DNA from: Streptomyces blattellae
GTDB taxonomy: Bacteria > Actinomycetota > Actinomycetes > Streptomycetales > Streptomycetaceae
Assembly (NCBI RefSeq): GCF_009709555.1
Contig: NZ_WJBG01000239.1
Span: 1 to 52,031, forward strand
Reading direction: 5' to 3'
DNA length: 52,031 nt
Part shown: positions 45,893 to 52,031 of the stretch, one piece after another
How the letters are laid out: each line of letters begins with the position of its first letter
Position numbering within the stretch: the stretch's first letter is position 1
Translations under genes and position numbers: made by a program
Notes under the pieces: model-generated
Told to the model about the DNA's origin: nothing
The model's database searches: none
What the model saw: only the letters and a program-made list of their open reading frames with translations

Positions 45893-47274
45893 TGTGCGGG
45901 GCCTTCCGTGCTGATGAAGACGTTCTTGGTTTCGGTGAAGGCGGACAGGGCGTCCGGGCCCAGCTCACGGCCGACGCCGGACTGCTTGACGCCGCCGAAG
46001 GGGGTCCAGTAGCGGACGGCGGAGTGGGAGTTGACGGACAGGTTGCCGGCCCGGACGGCCTGCGAGACGCGCAGGGCGCGGCCCAGGTCGCGGGTCCACA
46101 GGGAGCCCGCGAGGCCGTACGGGGTGTCGTTGGCGAGGCGGACCGCGTCCTGCTCGTCGGTGAAGGGCAGCAGGACGGCGACCGGGCCGAAGATCTCCTC
46201 GCAGGCCGCCGCGGAATCGTGCCGCTCCCCGGTCAGGACGGTCGGCGCGAACCAGAAGCCGGGGCCGTCGGGGGCGCTGCCGCGCAGGGCCGGGGCGTCC
46301 TCGGGGACGAACGACCGTACGCGGTCCAGCTGCTGACGGCTGATCAGCGGGCCCATCTGGGTCTTGTCGTCGGCGGGGTCGCCCACGACCACCGCGGACA
46401 GCGCGTCGGCGAGCAGTTCGCGGACCTCGTCGTACACGGACTCCTGGACCAGGATCCGGGTGCGGGCGCAGCAGTCCTGGCCGCTGTTGTCGAGGAAGGA
46501 GAACGGGTCGGCCGCGCTCTTCAGGTCGGCGTCGGCGAAGACGATGTTGGGGCTCTTGCCGCCGAGTTCGAGGGTGACCGGCTTGACCAGGCGGGCGCAG
46601 CGCTCCATGATCTCGCGGCCGGTTCGGGTGGAGCCGGTGAACACGATCTTCGCCACGCCGGGGTGGTCGACGAGGGCGCGGCCCGCGATATGGCCGTATC
46701 CGGGGAGGACTTGGAACAGCCCCTCGGGCAGGCCGGCCTCCAGCGCGAGTTCGGCCAGCCGCAGCGCTGTGAGCGGGGTGGTCTCGGCGGGCTTGAGGAC
46801 GACCGCGTTGGCCGCGGCGAGGGCCGGGAAGGAGCCCCAGGCGGCGATGGGCATCGGGAAGTTCCAGGGTGCGATGACGCCTACCACGCCGAGGGGCTCC
46901 TGGAAGGTGACGTTCCAGCCGCCCGGTACGGGGATCTGCTTGCCGAGGAGGCGTTCGGCGCCGCCGGCCGCGTACAGCAGCAGATCGCGGGCGTTGCCGG
47001 CCTCCCAGCGGGCGTTGCCGAGGAGATGGCCCGCCTCACGGACCTCCAGCTGGGCCAGCTCCTCGCTGTGGGTGTCGACGACGTCGGCGAAGCGGCGCAG
47101 CAGCCGGGCCCGGTCGGCGGGGGCGGCGAACGCCCAGGACCGCTGGGCGGCGGCGGCACGGGCGACGGCACGGTCCACGTCGGCGGCGTCGGCGGCGGGG
47201 AGGGTGGCGACGACCTCCTCGGTCGCGGGGTTCAGGACTTCGAGTTCGTGCTCGGCGGACAAGGAGGGCCTCAC
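45889..47274 (-). CDS. NAD(P)-dependent aldehyde dehydrogenase
   Basis: The 461-residue enzyme is a complete ALDH: VVGVIAPWNFPMPIAAW, VLKPAETTPLTALRLAELA, FTGSTRTGREIM, the catalytic Glu in VTLELGGKSPNIVFADAD and the catalytic Cys in FLDNSGQDCCARTRILVQ. The C-terminus has GGVKQSGVGRELG. Its GTG start overlaps the stop of the glutamine synthetase-like gene by GTGA, and its stop overlaps the SDR start. It probably oxidises a gamma-glutamyl aminoaldehyde to the acid in ethanolamine or polyamine catabolism, inferred from the operon. The nearest named analogue is SCO1612 by recalled synteny. Confidence 0.93.
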   Translation of the reverse strand: MRPSLSAEHELEVLNPATEEVVATLPAADAADVDRAVARAAAAQRSWAFAAPADRARLLRRFADVVDTHSEELAQLEVREAGHLLGNARWEAGNARDLLLYAAGGAERLLGKQIPVPGGWNVTFQEPLGVVGVIAPWNFPMPIAAWGSFPALAAANAVVLKPAETTPLTALRLAELALEAGLPEGLFQVLPGYGHIAGRALVDHPGVAKIVFTGSTRTGREIMERCARLVKPVTLELGGKSPNIVFADADLKSAADPFSFLDNSGQDCCARTRILVQESVYDEVRELLADALSAVVVGDPADDKTQMGPLISRQQLDRVRSFVPEDAPALRGSAPDGPGFWFAPTVLTGERHDSAAACEEIFGPVAVLLPFTDEQDAVRLANDTPYGLAGSLWTRDLGRALRVSQAVRAGNLSVNSHSAVRYWTPFGGVKQSGVGRELGPDALSAFTETKNVFISTEGPAQ

Positions 47275-48680
47275 ATGCGTTCGAAGGAGCGGCGCAGCTC
47301 CCAGTCGGTGACCGCGGCGTCGAAGGCGTCCAGCTCGACGCGCGCCATGTTGCGGTAGTGCGCGACGACCTCGTCGCCGAAGGCGGCCTTGGCCACGGGG
47401 CTGTTCTCCCACAGCTCGGCGGCCTCACGCAGGGTGGTGGGCACGTGCGCGAACTCGGCGGCGTAGGCGTTGCCCGGGCAGGGCTCGGGCAGCTCCAGCT
47501 GCTGCTCGATGCCGTACAGCCCGGCCGCCACCAGCCCGGCCACCGCGAGGTGCGGGTTGACGTCGCCGCCGGGCAGCCGGTTCTCGAACCGCAGGGAGCG
47601 GCCGTGGCCGACGACGCGGAGGGCACAGGTGCGGTTGTCGTAGCCCCAGGCGACGGCGGTGGGGGCGAAGGAGCCGGGCTGGAAGCGTTTGTAGGAGTTG
47701 ATGTTGGGGGCGTAGAGGAGGGAGAAGTCGCGCAGGGCGGCCAGCTGTCCGGCGAGGAAGTGGCGCATGACATGTGACATAGCACCGGTATCGGTATCGG
47801 TACCCGTCCCGTCGGTGCCATGTGACATACCACTGCCCTCCCCCGGCATCACGCTGTTCCCGTCCGCATCCGCCAACGACAGATGGATGTGGCAGGAGTT
47901 GCCCTCGCGCTCGTCGTACTTGGCCATGAAGGTCAGGGACACGCCCTCCTGGGCGGCGATCTCCTTGGCTCCGGTCTTGTAGACGGCGTGCTGGTCGCAG
48001 GTGACGAGGGCCTCGTCGTAGCGGAAGGCGATCTCATGCTGGCCGGGGTTGCACTCGCCCTTGGCGGACTCGACGGTGAGGCCGGCGCCCGCCATCTCGT
48101 TGCGGATGCGGCGGAGCAGGGGCTCGATGCGGCCGGTGCCGAGGACGGAGTAGTCGATGTTGTACTGGTTCGCCGGGGTGAGCCCCCGGTAGTTCGCGTC
48201 CCAGGCCTGCTCGTAGGTGTCCTTGAAGACGATGAACTCCAGCTCCGTGCCGACCTGGGCGGTGAGGCCGAGTTCGGCGAGGCGCTCCAGCTGGCGGCGC
48301 AGTATCTGGCGCGGGGCGGCGACGACCGGGGAGCCGTCGGTCCAGGCGAGGTCGGCGATCACCATGGCCGTGCCCGCGTTCCAGGGGACCCGGCGCAGGG
48401 TGCTCAGGTCGGGGTGCATGGCGAAGTCGCCGTAGCCGCGGTCCCAGGACGACATGGCGTAGCCGTCGACGGTGTTCATCTCGGTGTCGACGGCCAGGAG
48501 GTAGTTGCAGCCCTCGGTGCCGTGGTGGAGGACCTCGTCGAGGAAGAAGCGGGCGGCGAACCGCTTGCCCTGGAGCCGCCCTTGCATATCGGGGAAGGCC
48601 AGGACGACAGTGTCGATCTCACCGCCCGCGACGAGTGCGTGCAGCTCCTCGACGCCGAGCGGGGGTGTGCGGTCTGCCAC
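47271..48680 (-). CDS. glnA4: Glutamine synthetase-like gamma-glutamylethanolamide synthetase (GlnA4-type)
   Basis: The 469-residue ligase uses ATP to join glutamate to an amine, probably ethanolamine. It has the GS fold: AVDTEMNTVDGYAMSSWDRGYGDFAMHPDLSTLRRVPW, the metal-binding Glu in VGTELEFIVF and GECNPGQHEIAFRYDEAL. AKYDEREGNSCHIHLSL, NSYKRFQPGSFAPTAVAWGYDNRTCALRVVGHGRSLRFENRLPGGDVNPHLA and C-terminal helices complete it. A low-complexity insert (GMSHGTDGTGTDTDTGAMSH, about residues 280-300) is not expected in the family and comes from a duplicated DNA segment. The GTG at 48680 has AAGGAGG upstream. It heads the glnA4-ALDH-SDR operon, divergent from its FadR-type regulator. Confidence 0.88.
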   Translation of the reverse strand: MADRTPPLGVEELHALVAGGEIDTVVLAFPDMQGRLQGKRFAARFFLDEVLHHGTEGCNYLLAVDTEMNTVDGYAMSSWDRGYGDFAMHPDLSTLRRVPWNAGTAMVIADLAWTDGSPVVAAPRQILRRQLERLAELGLTAQVGTELEFIVFKDTYEQAWDANYRGLTPANQYNIDYSVLGTGRIEPLLRRIRNEMAGAGLTVESAKGECNPGQHEIAFRYDEALVTCDQHAVYKTGAKEIAAQEGVSLTFMAKYDEREGNSCHIHLSLADADGNSVMPGEGSGMSHGTDGTGTDTDTGAMSHVMRHFLAGQLAALRDFSLLYAPNINSYKRFQPGSFAPTAVAWGYDNRTCALRVVGHGRSLRFENRLPGGDVNPHLAVAGLVAAGLYGIEQQLELPEPCPGNAYAAEFAHVPTTLREAAELWENSPVAKAAFGDEVVAHYRNMARVELDAFDAAVTDWELRRSFERM

Positions 48681-48778
48681 GGGAAGGGCCTCCTTCGGGC
48701 TTCTGCGCGCTGGTTTCAGCCAGCCGAGAGCCATAAGGTATTGCGGAGAACCATTGCTTGGGAAGGGGGCACGGCCAT
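48681..48778. promoter_or_regulatory. Divergent promoter region between GlnA4-type and FadR-type genes
   Basis: These 98 bp hold both promoters. AAGGT (48735-48739) and ACCATT (48750-48755) are separated by 10 bp and could be a weak FadR/GntR half-site pair. No strong boxes are visible. Confidence 0.35.
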
Positions 48779-49513
48779 ATGTCGGTCGATCCCGACGGCA
48801 TCGCTCAGGACGGGCTGGCCCCGGTGCTGCGTCCGGTGCGCGCCGGCAACGGCTTCGAGGAGGCGCTTGAGCAGATCCTCCAGGTCGTCCGCCTCGGCCT
48901 GGTGCCCGGCGGCGAACGGCTGCCCGCCGAGCGGGAGCTGGCGGAGCGGCTCGGCATCAGCCGGGTCACCCTGCGCGAGGTGCTCAAGGTGCTTCAGGAC
49001 CAGGGGCTCGTCGAGTCCCGCCGCGGGCGGTACGGCGGGACCTTCGTGCTGCCCCGAAAGGACTGCGGCGGCGAGGACGAGCTGCGGCGGCGGGTCGCCG
49101 CGGTCGACATCGAGGACGTGCTGCGGTTCCGCGAGGTACTGGAGGTCGGCGCGGCCGGGCTGTGCGCCGCGCACGGCCTCACCGGCGAGCAGACCGCCCG
49201 GCTCCGTGAGGCCCTCGCCCGCACTCAGGACGCTCCCCTCTCCGACTACCGCCGACTGGACACACTGCTCCACCTCACCCTGGCCGAGCTGTGCGAGTCG
49301 CCGTCGCTGACCGCGCAGTACGCGGCGGTCCGGGCCACCGTCAACGACCTGCTGGACTGCATCCCGCTGCTCGTCCGCAACCTGGAGCACTCCCAGCGGC
49401 AGCATCTCGCGATCGTCGAGGCGGTGCTGGACGGGGACGCGGACGGCGCGCGGGAGATGATGCGGGAGCACTGCGGGGGGACGGCGGCGCTGTTGCGGGG
49501 GTTCCTGACCTGA
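48779..49513 (+). CDS. FadR/GntR-family transcriptional regulator of the amine cluster
   Basis: The 244-residue regulator has a GntR winged helix (about 25-95: EALEQILQVVRLGLVPGGERLPAERELAERLGISRVTLREVLKVLQDQGLVESRRGRYGGTFV) and a helical FCD ligand-binding domain (about 105-240: FREVLEVGAAGLCAAHG ... DTLLHLTLAELCESPSL ... HSQRQHLAIVEAVLDGDADGAREMMREH). The His residues and the Asp of DTLLH make a metal/ligand site typical of FCD. It probably represses the divergent glnA4-type operon and senses an amine or acid intermediate. ATG 48779 follows GGAAGGGGGC. It is followed by the gamma-glutamyl hydrolase gene. Confidence 0.93.
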   Translation: MSVDPDGIAQDGLAPVLRPVRAGNGFEEALEQILQVVRLGLVPGGERLPAERELAERLGISRVTLREVLKVLQDQGLVESRRGRYGGTFVLPRKDCGGEDELRRRVAAVDIEDVLRFREVLEVGAAGLCAAHGLTGEQTARLREALARTQDAPLSDYRRLDTLLHLTLAELCESPSLTAQYAAVRATVNDLLDCIPLLVRNLEHSQRQHLAIVEAVLDGDADGAREMMREHCGGTAALLRGFLT

Positions 49514-49586
49514 GGGCGGGCTTGCCGTTGGAGGATGATTACGGCAATGGTGTGAGCGCGATCCATTGACGGGAGCGGGAGGACGT

Positions 49587-50285
49587 ATGACCGGCAGGCC
49601 GTTGATCGGCATCAGTACGTATCTGGAGGCCGGGGCCCGCTGGGGCGTGTGGGAGCTGGAGGCCGCGTTGCTGCCTGCCGGGTATCCGCGGCTCGTACAG
49701 GCGGCGGGCGGGCTGGCCGTGATGCTTCCGCCGGACGAGCCGTCGCTCGCCGCGTCGGCCGTGGCCCGGCTCGACGGTCTGGTGATCGCGGGCGGGCCGG
49801 ATGTCGATCCGGTCCGGTACGGCGCCGAGCGCGACGACCGGACGGGGCCGCCGGCGCGGGCGCGTGACGCCTGGGAACTCGCGCTCATCGAGGCCGCGTT
49901 GCAGGCCCGCGTGCCGTTGCTGGGCATCTGCCGCGGCATGCAGCTGCTGAACGTCGCCCTCGGCGGCACGCTCGTCCAGCATCTCGACGGGCATGCGGAG
50001 GTGGTCGGCGTCTTCGGGCGGCACTCGGTCAAGCCCGTGCCGGGGACGCTGTACGCGGGTGTCGTCCCGGAGGAGACGGCTGTACCGACGTATCACCATC
50101 AGTCCGTGGACCGGCTGGGGGCGGGGCTGGTGGCGTCGGCGTATGCGGCGGACGGGACCGTGGAGGCGGTGGAACTTCCTTCCGGCGACTGGGTGTTGGG
50201 GGTGCAGTGGCATCCGGAGATGGGCGGGGATCTGCGCGTGATGCGGGCCTTGGTGCGTGCGGCCGGTCCCCCGGCCGGCGTCTGA
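49587..50285 (+). CDS. Gamma-glutamyl-gamma-aminobutyrate hydrolase-type class I amidotransferase (peptidase C26)
   Basis: The 232-residue hydrolase releases glutamate from a gamma-glutamyl amide or acid. The nucleophile is C115 in LLGICRGMQLLNVALGGTL. The His-Glu pair is in VQWHPEM, and HHQSVDRLG is typical of PuuD-like enzymes. DGLVIAGGPDVDP is the conserved oxyanion-side loop. GGAGG lies five bases before the ATG. It follows the regulator gene by 73 bp, so the set ligase, dehydrogenases and hydrolase could carry out gamma-glutamylation, oxidation and release of an amine substrate. The exact substrate is inferred. Confidence 0.92.
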   Translation: MTGRPLIGISTYLEAGARWGVWELEAALLPAGYPRLVQAAGGLAVMLPPDEPSLAASAVARLDGLVIAGGPDVDPVRYGAERDDRTGPPARARDAWELALIEAALQARVPLLGICRGMQLLNVALGGTLVQHLDGHAEVVGVFGRHSVKPVPGTLYAGVVPEETAVPTYHHQSVDRLGAGLVASAYAADGTVEAVELPSGDWVLGVQWHPEMGGDLRVMRALVRAAGPPAGV

Positions 50286-50434
50286 GTCACCGGAGGGCCA
50301 CGGACGTCATGATGGCGCTCGGGTGGGTGGATGGCTCGCGAAGGGTCCTCGCCCCGCGGCCCCTACCCGCCCCATCCCCCAGGGGCTTCGCCCTTTCGGC
50401 CTCCCCCTGCTCACGCGCCGGCTGCAGGAAGGCA
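50286..50434. other. Intergenic region rich in GC repeats
   Basis: The region contains C-rich and G-rich runs (CCCCTACCCGCCCCATCCCC) of the type common between Streptomyces genes. It also supplies the non-homologous C-terminal codons of the truncated SDR frame. No gene or clear terminator is seen. Confidence 0.45.
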
Positions 50435-50693
50435 CGGTGATCACCATCGGCGCGAGCAGGAAGGCCTCGATCTGGTCGCGAAGCTGCTCGACGGTCATTT
50501 CCTCGGCGGCGCCCACAACCGCGTACCCGGCATTGTTGACCACAATGTCCACCGGCCCGGACCGGAAAGTCCTGCCGACCACCTTGTCGACGTCGGCCGG
50601 CCACGCGAGGCCGAGGATCTCGACGGTCAGCCGGTCGGCATGCTCTGTGAACCGGTCGAACATCCCGCCGCTTTCATGCTTTCGCAGGTGCAT
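50435..50693 (-). pseudogene. Truncated short-chain dehydrogenase (SDR) remnant
   Basis: The frame from ATG 50693 begins MHLRKHESGGMFDRFTEHADRLTVEILGLAWPADVDKVVGRTF and then VDIVVNNAGYAVVGAAEEMTVEQLRDQIEAFLLAPMVIT, a standard SDR middle with the NNAG motif. The glycine-rich N-terminal part and the catalytic Tyr-Lys region are missing. After VIT the frame continues into repeat-derived arginine- and proline-rich sequence to 50307. It is a gene fragment left by deletion and cannot be a working enzyme. It lies beside an intact NAD(P)-binding reductase, but the sequences are not a simple duplicate. Confidence 0.75.
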
Positions 50694-50734
50694 CGGTCCC
50701 GACGGGCCATCGCGATCCCCTCCTCGTCCTTCGA

Positions 50735-51382
50735 TCAGGCAGCCTGCACGGCGGAGGTGATCAGCATCTGCTTGCCGAAGGTGCTTGAGTCCTCGATCAT
50801 CGCCAGCATCGCGGCGGCGACGTCAGAGCGGCGCGTGCGGGGCGCGCGCGGCATCTGCCGGCCGGTGGCGGCGTCGACGATCAGCGGGTGCGGGGTCCGC
50901 GGCGCGTCCGACAGCGGGCCGGGGTGCACCGTGGTCCAGTCCAGGCCGCTGCCGACGAGCTGCGACTCGCCGGCGACGTGGTCGCGGAAGTTCGAGGCGA
51001 GGAAGGTGCGGCACCCGAACCGGTACGGGTACTGGGTGTTCTCGAACGTGTCGCCGACGCCGAGGGCCGAGAGCACCACGATCCGCTTCACGCCGTTCTC
51101 CTTGGCCGCGGCGATCACCGGAGGCATGGCCGTGGCCATGATCGGCGCGTTGCGCTGGCTGATCTTCGGGCCCAGCGTCACCGCGACGGCGTCACAGCCG
51201 GCCAGAGCGCCCTTCACAGCGTTTCGGTCGTCGAGCTGGCCGCCGACCACGCTCAGCCCAGGACGGGCCCCGAGTGCCTCCGGGCGGCGCACGTAGGCCA
51301 CAACCTCATTGCCCGCGGCCAGAGCCTGCTCCATGAACTCGGTGCCGGTCCGCCCGGTGGCACCCAGCAGGGCGATCCTCAT
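50735..51382 (-). CDS. NAD(P)-binding atypical SDR reductase
   Basis: The 215-residue protein has the N-terminal Rossmann motif MRIALLGATGRTGTEFMEQALAAGNEV and no YxxxK pair, so it fits the atypical SDR / NmrA-like NAD(P)H-binding group. It includes RNAVKGALAGCDAVAVTLGP, GVKRIVVLSALGVGDTFENTQYPY and GLDWTTVHPGPL. Substrate is unknown. Related enzymes include flavin reductases and quinone sensors. A TetR regulator gene lies 64 bp upstream on the same strand, so the pair likely forms a regulated unit. The ATG at 51382 is preceded by GAAGGAGCAG. Confidence 0.88.
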   Translation of the reverse strand: MRIALLGATGRTGTEFMEQALAAGNEVVAYVRRPEALGARPGLSVVGGQLDDRNAVKGALAGCDAVAVTLGPKISQRNAPIMATAMPPVIAAAKENGVKRIVVLSALGVGDTFENTQYPYRFGCRTFLASNFRDHVAGESQLVGSGLDWTTVHPGPLSDAPRTPHPLIVDAATGRQMPRAPRTRRSDVAAAMLAMIEDSSTFGKQMLITSAVQAA

Positions 51383-51446
51383 ATCTCTGCTCCTTCGTTC
51401 GGCCTGCCCGGCGGCGGGTCCGCTTGTCCGGTGGGTGACGACGCAC

Positions 51447-52031
51447 TCAGGCGTCGAAGGTCTCAGCGAGGGCGTCGAGGAAGGCCCGCTGGTCGAAGCC
51501 GGGCATCGTCAGACGCTGCATGATGAAGCCGGGGATGATCGCGACCAGCACCGGGACCCGACGGGCGGCCCAGGCGGCGGGGTCGCCGCCCGCGCGCTGC
51601 GGGTGAGACATCGCCCACTCCGTCAGTTCGGCGCGCAGCAGCCCGCCGAACTGCTCGAACACCCCCGCCACAGCGGCGCGCGCCTCGGGCTCCACTGCCG
51701 CCTCGGCCCAGACCTGCGGGGCGATGGTGTAGATGTCCTCGCCCAGCTCGGCGATCACCGACCCCAGCAGTTCCCCCGGCGGGCGCGGGACATCCGGCCT
51801 GACCTGCGTGATCGCGGCCGTGCGGGTGGCGAACGTCCGCTCGACCACGGCGTGGAACAGCTCCTCCTTGCTGGAGTAGTAGCTGTAGACCGCCCCGGCC
51901 GACAGGCCGGATGCCTTGACGATCTGCGTGATCGAGGAACCCCGGTAGCCGTGGGCGGCGAACACGCGCTGCGCGGCGTCGAGGATCTCGCCCCGGCGGG
52001 CGACTCGATGGGCTTCGGTGACTTTCGGCAT
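51447..52031 (-). CDS. TetR-family transcriptional regulator
   Basis: The 194-residue repressor has an N-terminal TetR helix-turn-helix (about 12-58: RGEILDAAQRVFAAHGYRGSSITQIVKASGLSAGAVYSYYSSKEELFHAVVERTF). A helical ligand-binding domain with WAEAAVEPEARAAVAGVFEQFGGLLRAELTEW and a C-terminal LVAIIPGFIMQRLTM follows. The ATG coincides with the last three bases of the window, so the upstream promoter is not visible. A longer start beyond the window is possible. It probably controls the downstream reductase gene. Confidence 0.92.
   Translation of the reverse strand: MPKVTEAHRVARRGEILDAAQRVFAAHGYRGSSITQIVKASGLSAGAVYSYYSSKEELFHAVVERTFATRTAAITQVRPDVPRPPGELLGSVIAELGEDIYTIAPQVWAEAAVEPEARAAVAGVFEQFGGLLRAELTEWAMSHPQRAGGDPAAWAARRVPVLVAIIPGFIMQRLTMPGFDQRAFLDALAETFDA

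Overview
The window is high-GC actinobacterial DNA, almost certainly from a Streptomyces chromosome. The evidence is the GC-rich third codon positions, many GTG starts and translationally coupled ATGA/GTGA gene overlaps, dispersed Streptomyces-type repeat sequences, and a core gene order (pheT-pheS, histidine kinase, TrmH methyltransferase, rplT-rpmI-infC, DUF1844, SseB, mycosin-type protease, GlnA4-like ligase with its regulator and hydrolase). As I recall it, this order matches the S. coelicolor SCO1594-SCO1615 region.

Layout. (1) Bases 1 to about 13,600 form an accessory island. A single-gene IS66-family element occupies 1-1566. A 3,053-bp IS256-family element (1684-4736), with matching 27-bp terminal inverted repeats and a 9-bp target duplication, carries three passenger genes (ArsR regulator, AHSA1/SRPBCC protein, RibD/DHFR-like reductase). 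Both lie in or beside the remains of a TniQ-like transposition gene. Next come two anti-phage defence systems: a PARIS-like AriA/AriB pair (6005-8295) and a five-gene type III CBASS operon (9612-13399: TRIP13-like ATPase, an unrecognised 159-residue protein, a HORMA protein, a CD-NTase and an S-4TM pore-forming effector). A fused HTH/ImmA-type protease regulator is transcribed divergently from CBASS. A strong terminator hairpin and a cluster of GTGCCAAC motifs end the island. (2) 13.7-28.7 kb holds variable chromosomal genes: DUF6745, a secreted GH51 arabinofuranosidase, a degenerate histidine phosphatase, a methyltransferase, a MocR regulator divergent from an EamA transporter, a GHL10 hydrolase, 3-hydroxybutyryl-CoA dehydrogenase, a Nudix protein, an NsdA-like regulator and an SpoIIE-type phosphatase. 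(3) 28.8-36.3 kb is the translation block pheST, histidine kinase, trmH and infC-rpmI-rplT, all on the minus strand, with a long attenuator-like leader before infC. (4) 36.6-45.1 kb contains DUF1844, minisatellites, SseB, a serine hydrolase, a mycosin-type protease coupled to a proline-rich membrane protein, a PLP amino-acid deaminase/aldolase and a DUF2510 protein. (5) 45.1-50.3 kb is a probable ethanolamine or amine gamma-glutamylation pathway: SDR, aldehyde dehydrogenase and GlnA4-like ligase in one coupled operon, divergent from a FadR-type regulator and a class-I amidotransferase-type gamma-glutamyl hydrolase. (6) The right edge has an SDR remnant, an NAD(P)-binding reductase and a TetR regulator.

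The most notable points are the IS256-type element with passenger genes, the TniQ-like pseudogene that can be reconstructed across it, the stacked PARIS and CBASS systems, the unassigned protein inside the CBASS operon, the fused HTH-ImmA regulator, and a Streptomyces dispersed repeat inserted in frame into a transporter gene. All functional assignments come from reading motifs and recalling families. No database search was run.
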